This document shows positions 24,529-37,312 of a stretch of DNA of 64,000 nt, one piece after another; positions within the stretch are counted from its first letter, which is position 1; each line of letters begins with the position of its first letter. A program made the translations under genes and the position numbers. The notes under the pieces were generated by a model. That model made no database searches, was not told where the DNA came from, and saw only the letters and a list, made by a program, of their open reading frames with translations. Origin of the DNA: Neodiprion pinetum. Lineage: Eukaryota > Arthropoda > Insecta > Hymenoptera > Diprionidae. Location: the NCBI RefSeq assembly GCF_021155775.2, contig NC_060237.1, positions 994,501 through 1,058,500 of the forward strand. Reading direction: 5' to 3'.

Positions 24529-27500
24529 CGTAGTGTGGAAATAATTGCGAGAATAATTCCCGTCGTGGCCGTATACCCCGAGCGAAAATGATGATGACTG
24601 TATGAATTTTACAGAGTCGAAAGGATAATTGGCAAGAAACATGGAAATCTGTTAGAAATTCGGAGCAACCTGAACTTGTCTACGGTTTACGCTAAAGTAT
24701 TCGGTATTCCTCGCGATGGCGAATTATCTGCACAAATATTTACGTCACGGATCCGCTCGATCTCCAGTTATTTAATAATTAATTTCACGGCGCTTCCGAT
24801 TTAGCGAATATCTCGCGTGTGTTGGCCCGCGTTTCCAAATCTGTACGTCTCCCCTGCATATGTTGTGCGCCTAAATTCCCACGTGTCCAGCCATCGACCG
24901 TTTTGCGTCCACAACGCGGGAGTGTCTCTATCCAATTAACCTGTAGACAGTTTGCTAATAACATGTATGTACAGGTATATCGGGGCTCCAATTTGCATCC
25001 GTCCTAATTTACTTGATTACTGCAACGATATGTTCCCCTTGCCCCTCGTACATAGTTGTTAGTAATGACTGCCTTCACGCTGCTGTCACGCGACGCGCTC
25101 TATCATCTCCAGCGTCTGTAAGTTGACGGCTGAAAAAAGAAGAAGAACCATTACCAAAAAGCTTGGAATCATTACCAAAACACATTTTTACATTTCAAAG
25201 TTCGGAGAAATATTCTCATCGTTATTTATTCATGCACCGAAATTTATCTGATTGTGGCAAGATTTTGAGTGCCGATTCGTTGCGAATCTAATACGTCAAA
25301 TTGTTTCATCGGGATACTCTGACCAGCGTATTGTAATCAAAGGGATTAGAATGGACCGGAAAATCTTGGAATAATCGTTTTTCTTGCTACCGTCAAAAAT
25401 AAATCACGATTGTTACATACACTGTCCTGTAGAAGGCTGCGAGTATTCGAGTCATCGAATAATCGAACGTGCAAAATTTTCATACCAACCGAGTTAGGAT
25501 TGGCGGTTTTTTTTTTGGCCGATAGTGGGTACAGCGTGCCTTGTGCTTTTATTGAGTGAAAAAGGAACGTAAAAATCAACCGAAAAAAATACGTCGAGAA
25601 CCCGGAGAACCGAAGGAACTGATCGGCAAAGTCTTTTTCCTCGCGACGCCTGCCGCTCGACTGGCCGACGTGTTGCCGACCGTTTCTACTCGCTTCGCCT
25701 GAGCTCCGATCAGCCAGATGGCGGGCTAGGCACGGACGTCTTCCACTGTGGCGCCGCGCGTTTTTGTGTCACGTGTTTGCGGGCTGGAGGTCGAAAAATA
25801 GATTGGCAAAGTATTGGAGGGGTTACAGTATCGAGTTGAGGATGAAAAAAAGGAGGGTCAAAATTTTGAATACTCCAAATGAGTGAGTTTTTGAGTACAC
25901 GAGGTCCAAATTGGTGGAGAAAGGCTCTTAAATATCGATTTCGAAACGAACTAGAAAATAAAACAATACTGCGTACATGTACGTGACTTGTTTGATTTAT
26001 AATCGAAAAACGGCGAAACCTTGTATTTTTTCTGATATCGATTTGACGATATTATTAAAAGAAATACAGATATTCTTAGGGCATAAATTATTATGTACGA
26101 TCGAAATGACTGAAATCATAGCGTCGTGCGGAGGGCAAATGCTCGTTTTTTCATTTACGAAAAGTTGAGTATATTCTATTGAGAAGAATCGTGATAACAG
26201 TATCTGTTTAAATAATGAAACTACACTTTTGAAAATCTTGAATGTCGATATTATTATTCTGACAAAATTGAAATTTCGCGATTGATTCTTCTCTTGTGGT
26301 AAGACAGTGAAAAAACAACAATAAATAAAAAGGGATTCTAGTTTTGAAAATTCTGCAATGTTAGGATCCTTAACCACTGACCTTCTTTTTTCGTTCAGGA
26401 ATGCAAAATTCAGGATATTTGACTAGAGCCAGAATCGTTTTATCTCGACCTGGAAAAACGAAATAAAGAAATACATACTCGATACGATTTGACTCGCAAT
26501 CAGGTGCCATAAATCGCACCTGCTCGCCTATCCAGAATCTCTGTACATATACATACATTTACACGTGTATGTATATGTATGTAGAGAGACAAATGGATTA
26601 TATATAAATTTCACATCACGTAAGGGCGAAGCCTATATACCTACGTAGATATTACACGGACATGTAAGCCAGTAGGTACCGCCACTTTGTCTTGGGCAGG
26701 CATCTCGCGTGCTTTGAATGTCTCTTCTGACTCACCCGCAACTATTTCACCTTTTATTTATTTATCCATCTATCTCCTCGACTCTCCTTATACCTCGGCT
26801 CTTTATATCTCAGGCAGGTACTCGGGCAATTAATCGTGAGAACGAGAAAGAGGGAAATATAAAAAAAAAAAAACCATTGCTCTACGAACAGTTTTAAATG
26901 TATGCATGCAACCGATAATACCTCTGCGAGGCCGCAGCTAGAAACGTTACCCAACCCAACGAAACGTTGATTCAATAATCGCTGTTTCGCTGCTTCGAAA
27001 ACAAGTCCGAGTTTAATTTACAAAATACGAGTTTGGCCATTTTGTAATAAGTTTTAAGGAGTTTTAGGTTATTATAATTTATCACGGCAATATCGTTACA
27101 AGCACGAATCTGATTTATTTCTTTGACGAACGAATTTACCGCATCTAGGTGTGTTTCTTCTTTACTTACCTCTCTACCATTCTCTCGGAATTTCAAAGCT
27201 CGCCCGACGTTCCGCGGTAAAATTTTACAGCCTCAAAAATGTACGTACAGAAAGAACCTAATGACTCGATGCAAGTACACATGTGCATACACGTAGCTTT
27301 ATGTACCAGACAATGTTATTTCGACCTCCGCATGCATGCTCACCCTAGTAACAACTTTATATCCGTGCAATTCTGCGAGGTGAGGCTGATGCTGATCTGC
27401 AAAAGCATTGCTTCGTTCGTTCGTTCGGGAGTGACTTACACACGCGCATAGACGTTATCCTCCTTCAGTCACGCAAGAGCCTAGGGCAGTAAAAATTTAT

Positions 27501-29989
27501 AGCGAGTCGTGAAAAGTTTCTGCAGAGTCCGCGGCAGCCGCGCGACCCGTTCGACCCGTCTCTTTTTACTTTCCATTCCGCAGGTTTCTCAGACGAAATT
27601 AATTTTTCTATTCTTTTTCTTTTTATTTTCACCCCGTGCCGGTCGATCTTTTCCCGTAAAATAAAGTGCAGCTGTATAAAGCTTCGCCTCGATGCGTGAT
27701 TTTTCATCGAGAATTGCAATGTAACCCTGAAACTTTACGCCTGCCCGACGCGTGATTATTTTTACTCGATGTGCACGGTTTGGTTTTACTTCTGGTTGGT
27801 CAAACTAAACGCCTGCTTATATTAAAAATTTTATTCTTTTTATTTTCAAGTTTCTATTGAAATAAATAAATTTCGATTGTATACATCGAATAATAACCAA
27901 AACCTTTGTTTATTACTTATAAAGTTAGTTTTTGTGTTTATTTTACGTTGATAAATAAGGCTTGAAGTTTTTGGTTGATATAGCTAATATGGAAGACTAT
28001 TCGGAAGAAACAGAAAAACGTTTTCACCAAGACGTGACGGACTTTATCGTTATTATCGTTATATCGTTGATACGAGAAAGTCCATTCGAAAATAGAAGTA
28101 CGACAAATATACATTTTTAAACGTTGTTTATCAATTCTCTCAACATTTGTAGTTTATTGCAAATTATTAGTTTTGAATAAAAGTGATTTAAATGCAAAAC
28201 TGAAGTATGTTTAATTATTATTTACAATAAATCTTTCGGAAAATAGGTGATTTCTCTTAAAATCTGAAATTCCGTTCTAGTTTCTACAAAAACAAACTTT
28301 ACCTAACAAAACCATTCTTTCACATTATTAGTTACGTAGAAGAAATCAAAATTTCACATCTAAAACCCAGACCGAACATTCGTGTTGACCAATGTTGCAT
28401 AACGATCGTTTTTGATTCCGATAGAATCGCGTCTCGGGCTGGTTGGCTGCTTCCTGTAACGAGAAGCTGAAGCTTGAATTTCGCCAACCGATTATGTCCC
28501 CCTTCGTCCATCGTCCTTGCAACGCTCCGCAGGTTTCCCGCTCCTTTTCGTCTTGTTTCGCCGGTTACCCCGCCGGCTTTTCGAATGTAAATTAAACGAG
28601 TGGTTCTTCCCGTCTGTAGACGCAAATTCGCAACAGATATATACGTATTACATACCTATTAACTATATACTTGCGGTTGATGTACATACGAGTATATATG
28701 TATATATGTATGTATATGCATATAGACGAAACCGACATCGTCGAGGGGTTGCGGGAAAATGAACGGTTAATCCAGCGTTATAGACCTTGGCTTAACGAGT
28801 ATTACCCTCGCGGCATTCCGAACGGAACGTATAAGGAAATATTTCCAATGGGAATAATGAAGAACGGGAGAAAAAAAAAGAATGAAAAAAATTTTCGATA
28901 GTCGGAAGATTCATGCTGTGGGTCGTTGGTTTTAGAGGGTGGAAAATCATTAGCGTTTTTACTTTTAAATTTCTTTTTTTTTTTTTTTTCTTTCTTTCAA
29001 TACGTGAAAAAGAATCAGGAAAACGAACGGGTTTCTTTTCAACAATTTGACAAACTGTATAAAATGACGGTGACGCGCGGATTATTTATTTTTATTTTTG
29101 TTCCTTCTACTTTCTTTGTCACCCCAAACGCGTCGTGCTCACGTCCCCGAAAAAACGAGCAAGCGTAGATTCTTTCGCTTTATTAAACGGATGAAAAAAA
29201 TGACCTGTAGTTGTAATGGATGTATTATTTGCAAAAGAAATGCGGTCGTTCATAGGCGAGTGTCGCGTGATTTAACGTGAATAATTTAGCGCTGTTCGGT
29301 ACGCAGCGTCACGATGACTCGTTGAGGCTCGTTGTTGCTGGTTTTTCTTTCTTCGTCCTTTTTTTTTTTTTCTTCCTCTTTCACCTCGTCATCGCGTGTG
29401 TCCTCGCTGCTTTTTTCCTCGCCCCGTTTGAGCAACCACCGTATCGCAATTTATTTCACATTCACTGTACGAACCTGCCGTCGTGCCAGCTATCTCTGCA
29501 CCACCTTGCAATGTTGTCAGCTACTGCAGGGATAGATTAATGGCTATTACTTGCGGGAAAAGTTCAAGGCTGCGAATACATACACAAACGCAAACGCACT
29601 TCACAAGCCTTATTATCGTTAATACGGAGTAAACTTGCAGAGAGTTGGTTGTACTATTTTTTGTATTATTTTTTTCTTTCCTCTCTATCGCTACCTGACT
29701 GATTCTGACGGTGATTTTCCAACCGAGGTTCCGATTTAACGACCGGATAATGGTCTTTCGATAATACCTGCTGCAAATTCATACGCAGACTTACGGGTTG
29801 TACACGGTATTGAAAAACGATTCAATCTGCGGAGAAAATGGGAAAGAAAAATGGGGAAGAAAAGAATCAGAAATGGCTCGTACGCTATTTGAAGGGCGAG
29901 ATTGACCGTAATGCGGTGAAATATTCAAAAAACAGAGTGGATAAAAATGCGAAATGGGGTGAAGGGGGTGAAGGGGTGACGAAGGAGGA

Positions 29990-30002
29990 GGGGGGGGGGG
30001 GG
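29990..30002. repeat. G13 homopolymer
   Basis: A run of 13 guanines preceded by G-rich GGGGTGAAGGGGGTGAAGGGG-type sequence. Several closely spaced G-runs give it potential to form a G-quadruplex on the + strand. Confidence 0.9.
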
Positions 30003-31344
30003 CATCGGATGAAGATGGATAATCCCTCGGCCTACATGTGTTGAGGGTATAATCCAATATGCAGGAATACGGACAGCGTCTGTGTTAAGATGCGTGTATA
30101 GGTGCCTCTATAAACTCGTGGATCGATTTTCAGCACACTCGCAAGTTCGCGGCAAGCTTTACACGCGCACTCGCACGTATGTAAAGAAAAACGGTATACC
30201 TGCATGCAGGTTTTATTTCCCTTTCAACATACTATACCTATTTTTCTTTTATTCTTTCCGATCTTTTATTTCGCTACTTTTAACTTTCTTTCGTACAATT
30301 TCTCGCTAGTTTTGTTTTTCAACTTATTTTCTCTCTTTAGCTTCTTTACGGATGGACGGGTGCGGGGATTTTTTTTTTTGCCCTATTTTTTCCGTTCAGT
30401 CGTCAAGCTGCGCAGCTACGGATATTACTTGCCACTGTGCACCCTACACGTTACGTAATGCAGATGCTGCGCATTATATACGCGTGAATGCAACCGCACC
30501 GAGTGTAACCTACTTCTTTTTAACTCCGAGTAAAAATTCACCGTTGCATCGATGCGGTGGAAGTTACTTATATACATACATTCGTATTCCGCGTTGAAAC
30601 TACTTTTCCCGCGAAACGTCGGGCATTTTCCTATCCTCAAAACAACCAACGCTGTTGTTTCGTGCAAAGTTAAATTGTCACAGCCTTCTCGCCCTCTAAA
30701 TTTTTTCGCAGTTCGTTCTTATTTACAGTAAAAATTGCATTTTTAACCGCGAATCTTTTTTCATATTATTTTCCTCCTACTCCGACCTTTGAATTTCGAG
30801 TCGTGATCCTCGCTCGATTCGTTTTCTCAGATCGTTCTATCGCTCACCCTCTTTTTCGACCCCACTTCAATATCCAACAGCAAAAAGCAGTGGCGCAAAC
30901 TAACGGTTAAACACGGATGGTCGAGAAATTGGAGCTCGACCGGAACTCTCGACGACGCTTGGATTCACGTAAATCGAAGCTGTTCGCGTCCCCTCGCGAA
31001 GGAGGCAAAAAAAAAAAAGAAAATGTCCTCGAATCCCTGACCCCCGTTGTTTTTTTCTTTTTTTTTTTTGATTCATCTCTTCCGTGTTCACAATTTTACA
31101 GCAACTGCAGTCGCACAATCTCAGGAAAGGATCATTTTCCGTACACCTATCGCGCGTAAAAAGTTTCGTTTCTTCGCATGTTTGTTACCGATAAACTCGA
31201 CACTCAGCCAACCGATTCACACGAAACTTGGATCAATGTCTTCCTTACTCTTCAGAAGAAACACGGACATCGTACAATGCGTACAGAACCAGAATCGTCG
31301 ATTAATAAAAAAACTAGAATATCGAATTTACATACATGCGAAAA

Positions 31345-31570
31345 TCTGATAAATAAAATTTAAAAATATGAAAAATTTACGTATAGAAAATTGTAAACAT
31401 ACACAAAGTCAAAATACAGAAGTATGAAAATACAGAATGGCAAAATCGTGAATCTGTATACGATTCTGCATTATCGAAAGAAATCCCGACGGAATTCTAT
31501 GTTCTGATTTTTCTATTCATTTGTTTCTCCACACTTCGACTTTCCACATATTTAAATTCTATAAATCAGG
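31345..31570. repeat. Small palindromic repeat, copy 1
   Basis: The left part (31345-31450) carries degenerate units of about 15-17 bases such as TATAGAAAATTGTAAA, ACACAAAGTCAAAA, TACAGAAGTATGAAAA and TACAGAATGGCAAAA. The right part (31491-31570), read on the - strand, begins CCTGATTTATAGAATTTAAA and continues GTGGAAAGTCGAAGTGTGGA, so the two parts form an imperfect inverted pair. Related pairs lie near 36190 and 37040. Confidence 0.45.
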
Positions 31571-34500
31571 TTTTCGCTTCTATAACAAGTTCGATATTGT
31601 GGCCTAGCAATTTTTTCAGCCTTCTATATTTTTACTCCCACCCGCGGCCTCGGAGTCCTCCTTTAGCTAGTCTCTGCACAGTTACAGTACACAACCGTAT
31701 CACTGATTTCCGCATAGAGATCAGTCGTACGTATCGCCGTGAGTTATGCGAAGACGAGTAATTTTCTTCGCTCTGTCGGAACTGCTCTTATACATACACA
31801 TATACGTGTAACGTATTTACGTGGGTATGGTATTCAGGCGTAGAGCTCTGCTCCGCAGACGATCTCGGTCTCTCGCTTCCCGCGATAATTTCACGACTAA
31901 CATCTCGCGGTTTGTTGCCCGCCGAGATACGAGCGAATCCTAAGAGGATTCGTACTCTCTGTAAGGACTTGGTTCGCTTCAACCTTGCGCGACTTCGCTC
32001 GTAAAAGTACCTACTTCGGATACAATTGCGATGGAATTGTTTTTTAACATTGTCAAAACTTATTTTTTTACCGCTTTGTTTCAAATCCGTTACAGCTAAT
32101 GAATTTTCATCACTTTCCTCCTCTGTAACGTAACGGTGAAAGAACGGTATACGAGATATAGAGACGCGTGTATCCGATTGATCGTTTTCGCGCTGATTCA
32201 TTTCAGACGAGGTTTTCATTATACGCTTGTCACGATCGCAAGTTCCCGTCGTCGCTGACGTTTTATTCGTTAAAAAAAAAAAAAAAAAAAATGGAAAGAA
32301 AAACGATTTTAAACAAGATAGGGAACGTACAAGGTTGACGATGTTGTTTTTTTTAATTTTTTTCCCCCCGTTTTGTCCCCGTCACGTGACGGATTTTCTA
32401 ACAGCGTTAAACGATCAAAGGTCAAGGTTAAGGTTAAGAATCGGGTCAAGGTTGAGTTTAACATGGGTTTTTTTTTTCCGCAGCCATCCCTTTTCGCGTA
32501 AAACAAATACCGCCGTGCATAGTTTGGGTAAGCGTGTATACATTATGGATGCGGTTACAATTTATCGTACGTGTGAAAAGGTCGACTTTTGCCTTTACGA
32601 GACAGCTTTGCCTTGTCGCGTGTGCAGGATACGAGCAGTCGTACAGGCACGGGTACAGAGGCGTTGTGGCGAATGGGTGTATGAAAATCGAATCAGCTAA
32701 CCGCGTGCGCCGGAAGAAATGGGGAAATGAATTTCCGAAAGTCAAACGGTTGACTGACGTCTGTCAAACGTTGCCAGATTACGTCGCCCTTACGTTATAG
32801 ATATCAAGATACGATCTATCCGCTACGAGCATGTTACGTATATTCGTAACTAAAATTCGTGCCAGCCAAATTACCCGTAAATTTATAACCCAACAAAAAT
32901 ACCGGCTCAAGAAACAATTGACCTGTCGATAATACGGTTGCTCAGTTCGTTATTTCCAGCGGTGAAGAAGTGAATAATCCTTGTTGTTGAAATGATGTTG
33001 GATTTCATTTATTTAAGTTGCCCGATCGTTACGGATTTTTCCGATGAACCTTAATTCCGCGGTATTTCGAAATAATTCAAGGGCGGTAATTGTCTTATTT
33101 ACGCAAAATCTCTGATATTGTTTATCTTTTTATTCTTCTTCTGTTCTTGTTTGTTTTTTAAGTTAGTCAATACAGACGTGAGTCCGGAAGTTGGACAAAA
33201 TTACTAGTTTACGTAACGGAGCCTTTGAAAAATATGCGAAACAAGGTGAAAAAGAGGAACGAAGAGAAATTTTCATCATCTTATTAATAATTTTTTAACG
33301 TAGAGAGGCGATGTTATAATGCGTGGATTAAATTATCCGCACGCTTCACATGCAAATTTAATGAGAAGACGTGGAAAAAAAATTAAATAATACTCGGTCA
33401 AAAAGTGTTCCTTTACCCAAACCAAGGCATTTCGAGTCGATAATATAATGTTAAAGTGAACGGGTTGATGTATAATCCAACATATTCGAGATTTTGATTA
33501 TTGTTGTTATTATTATTGCTATTATTACTGTTGTCGTTATACCTGGAAACACGAAATTTCATTACAGACGTATAAACCTGCCTATGCACATGTTTCAACC
33601 GCACGTACGTGGATATAAAGATCCATTATACATTCGAAGCGCAACGCGATTGCTTTGTGCAATTCGAGGCGGTTGCCGCAGGAGTGGCCGAATTGCCGCG
33701 GGCTTTGTCGGCGTCGTGTTAATTACCTAATCAATTCGAAATCGGCCGATCGTAACAATGCCATAGTAATGCTCAATGTGCGTTACAGTTATTACACGCG
33801 TCGGTCGGATTGTTGGAACGGCATACGATGCACGCCGCACTTCGTACCGCGTTGTGTCCACAATATGTGAACTCACTTTGCTCGTCCGTTTGAATGCCTG
33901 TAGTAACGTACGAGTGCCTAATCGAATCCTTGCGAGTAGCTGCACTTTGTATGATAGACCCGCGACGTGCGAAGAATTTAGAGCACCGGAAGTGTGATAC
34001 GATCAGTTTTTACGTAGCAAAGCGACTTGTTTTCTCTAATTTGACAATTCTTCGAGATATCGCGACATCTCTTTACGATAATTAATCGATTCGGTCGCTT
34101 GTCTCGACAGTCTGCGACCGAATTTCACCGTGATCTCACTTTTCTTTTGTCCAATTTCTCCGCTCAAGTTTTTGCCAATTCACCTCGGAAGGAGGAAACA
34201 TATAGCCTCGGGATCGAACGCCCCGAGGCAAGAATTCGAAATCTCCAAAGCCCCTTTTGCAGCGGGCTTGCTGCGGAGAGTACGTCGAGTGTCGGAGCTT
34301 TTAGCCGAGGGCGAAAAAGGGGGGAAACACGTAAGGGACGAGAAGGTAAGCCTCCGACAACAGAGACAACGATATAACAGTAATAAAAATCACGACGACG
34401 ACAACAACAACAAAGACAGAACCGTGTCTCGGAAACTACCGATTTTTGGAACGCACTGAAAATCCAGCCAATTTCCATTTGCGATTCTGCGTATAATACG

Positions 34501-35338
34501 TATAACGAATGGCAACGGATGTTTGTAAATCGTTCCCGCGGATTGCGGAAGACAATTGAAGAACTAGATGAGGCAGCAACGCGACGTTTTTTTTTTTCTC
34601 CCGCACCGCGCCCGCTTCGAAAGGACGAGAAGGAGTTTCGAGGACCTGCAGGGGTCAACGTCAAGACGGTTTTTACCGTCGAGGGCGAACCTCGAACCTC
34701 ACAGCTCCTCGGGTCAAAGCCGAGAGGGCCTTCAGCCTATGGAAATCAATAGCTACTCAATTTACTTTCGAAGCCAGCTTCTTGCCGGCGCAGGTATGTA
34801 CGTACTTTACACTTTCCGTCCCTCCGCTATTCCGGCACACGGGTGTAAATATTTTTAGCTCGATTTTCTGCATTGTGGTGTATCGACGCGGCCCGGATGC
34901 CCGGCGAACTTTATTTAGCGAAGTCATACGTTTCCATCCTTTGAAGGCCGAAGGGTGAAACTCTCGTTTTATTTTTCGACGCTTTCACCGGCTCGACGAT
35001 TGCGCCTTCTTGATCTTTTTCTTATTTCTCCCTTTTTTTCTTATCTCGTACCGTTTTCAATCTCGTTGAAACCTTTTCGATAAAAATAACGAGGGAAATA
35101 CGAAGAATTAACCGTAAGTGCACCGCAGGCCGTTTCACGCGTGTACGCAAAAGCCAGTTTCGTACAAACACCGAGTACCGATTGTAAAAGTCTTCGTGAG
35201 GTGCGGGCTATAAGTTCGACCCCGAGTCCTCGAGTAAAACCGTATACGTAGCCTTACGACGCTTGTTAGTGTTCCGAGTTCCATTTTATTATGCCTTATT
35301 GCAGTCCGATGTCGCCCCTCCCCCCTCCCACGCGCACA

Positions 35339-35345
<7 letters not shown>

Positions 35346-35376
<31 letters not shown>
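35346..35376. repeat. (CT)n microsatellite
   Basis: About fifteen CT units in a pyrimidine-rich block beginning near 35313. Confidence 0.9.
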
Positions 35377-35381
<5 letters not shown>

Positions 35382-36189
35382 ATTATCGAACCGCCCTACG
35401 AACGCTTTCGGATAAAATGCGATCCCTGTATCGCCGACTTTAACTTCGTTCGCAAAATTTCAACCCCGCGTTATCTCGCCACGAACAGATGACATTTTCG
35501 CAGCCACTCCAGGGGCTGTTGTTATTAAACCTTGAAAATTAAGGGGAAAATCGCGATAATTGATCTTTCAAGCAACTTTCAGTAACATGGTTTTTGAAGT
35601 TAAAAGCGTTATTGGTTTAAGGTATAAAGATTGTAAATTATATAGGTAGTGTTACGATACTTGCGTTTCGTGCGAATGCGGTGAGTTCGATCGGTTAAAA
35701 CGATTTGAGAATATTTTTCTACATTCCGCGATTACGTTTTTTTCTTTTTTCCTTTTTCTTTTTAGAATAACATGCGTCGAACTGAGAAGGAAATTAAAGA
35801 GCAAAAATAATGGAAAAAGGGGGAACGAAACCCAATGGAACTCGGGAAGACGCGAAGGCTTATCCATTTTTCAATTTTCAAATAATTTGCCTCCCTCTTT
35901 TCGTACGTAAACTTATTGAATTGCGAAACGTCGATAGCGCGGGACGCGTTTAATGAAGCGTAACAAAAGAGGGGACCGCATGAAAAAAAGTTGGCTCTTT
36001 GGATACGGTGAATAGAATCATACGTGATCGTTACGTGCGACAAAGGTTGCTGGCCAAAAATAAATAAATAAATGACTTTCAACGAAACGAAATTATTCAA
36101 GATAAAACGCTGGCCAGGGAAATTGTGTAAAATCGTGGCTGAGGGTAAAAATGTTAAAAGATTAGAAAATATAAGGATCGTATTTATTT

Positions 36190-36335
36190 CGTTGAGTTGA
36201 AATATGTAGAAAAGTCAGAGTGTATAAGTATTATTGTTAGAATTCAAACCGCGGTTCTATGTCTTGGCTAATTAATACTTGCAATTTCTACGCTCAGACT
36301 TTTCTGTGTTTTGACTTTCCACGTTTCCAATCTAA
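36190..36335. repeat. Small palindromic repeat, copy 2
   Basis: The left part has ATATGTAGAAAAGTCAGAGT near 36202-36221. The right part, read on the - strand, has GGAAACGTGGAAAGTCAAAA and AGAAAAGTCTGAGCGTAGAA. This is the same unit family as copy 1 and again inverted around a short centre. A further - strand array of related units follows at about 36395-36465. Confidence 0.4.
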
Positions 36336-36766
36336 TTATTGAGATCGATTTCCGCGATTTTTTTTTCTCCAAGTTCGTTACAGCGAGGCTTCGATTTTCG
36401 GTTTTCTCCAAATTTCTATCCTCATCAGTTTCTACACATCGACATTCCGCATCTCGTAATTCTGCCAAACGTATTGTCGCGTTATTAAAAATTTACCCTT
36501 CCCGAATCTTCTAATCTCTTTACACTTTCGCGACAGCCAATCTCTCGCAGGTGGTTTCGCTTTTGTAAAACCAATAAGAATAAAGAGGAGAATAAAATTG
36601 CATACACAGACAAGAACGGGCACGATAAATACTTGGGTCAATAATAGAGGTGGGTCACGGTACGGCCTTGCTGTCCCTCGTGCATCGATCCGCGGAGGAA
36701 TATCGACTCGTGCTTTTCCGACGACGACCCAGCCAGTCAGCCAGCGCGTGTCTCTTCGCCGCTCCG

Positions 36767-36797
36767 CACACACTCGCACACACTCGCGCACACACAC
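36767..36797. repeat. CA-rich simple repeat
   Basis: Interrupted CA units with CTCG interruptions in a GC-richer patch. Confidence 0.8.
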
Positions 36798-37039
36798 GGG
36801 CGCACGCACATTTTTCCATCAGCCCTTAGTACCCGCCAACACGGTTACTCGGCTCTGTACATACCCTCCGGGTCTACATCGGCCTCCGTGTACGATAATA
36901 TGCCTGCGGGTATAAGGTACGTATGTACAACGTACGTGTGATACATGTGCGGCGATGTTTCATCCGTCGAGGGAGCCGCTTTTCGAGCTGACCGTCGCGT
37001 CGCTTGTCGATATCTCCAACTTTCTTCTTTCAGCTGGGT

Positions 37040-37312
37040 GGAGGTCGAAGTATAGTGAAATTGATAAATGGAAGGGTCGCGGTATAGAATTTTTAGAGGA
37101 GCGAAAACTCAATTTGCAGAATTTAAAAATGGGGAACGTCCGAGTATGGAGGAGGAGGAGAATAGAAGTCGTCGCGATAACGTGAAGTCTTGTACAGATT
37201 TCAGACATTGCCGTTCAACGTTTTCACCTTCCTATATTTTGCCTTTCGGTACTTGGACTTTCTACACTTGCATTTTCCACCTTTTCATCATTTTACGAAT
37301 TAGATTTCATCG
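37040..37312. repeat. Small palindromic repeat, copy 3
   Basis: The right part (37222-37312), read on the - strand, contains GGTGGAAAATGCAAGTGTAG followed by AAAGTCCAAGTACCGAAAGG, the clearest example of the roughly 15-base unit. The left part (37060-37150) has weaker related units such as GTATAGAATTTTTAGAGGAG. The pairing is less clear than in copies 1 and 2. Confidence 0.3.

Noticed and set aside
31788..32219. 143-codon minus-strand frame (MKTSSEMNQREN...)
   Set aside because: Partly protein-like (EEESDEN), but with no family resemblance, no splice context and AT-type codon use; treated as chance.
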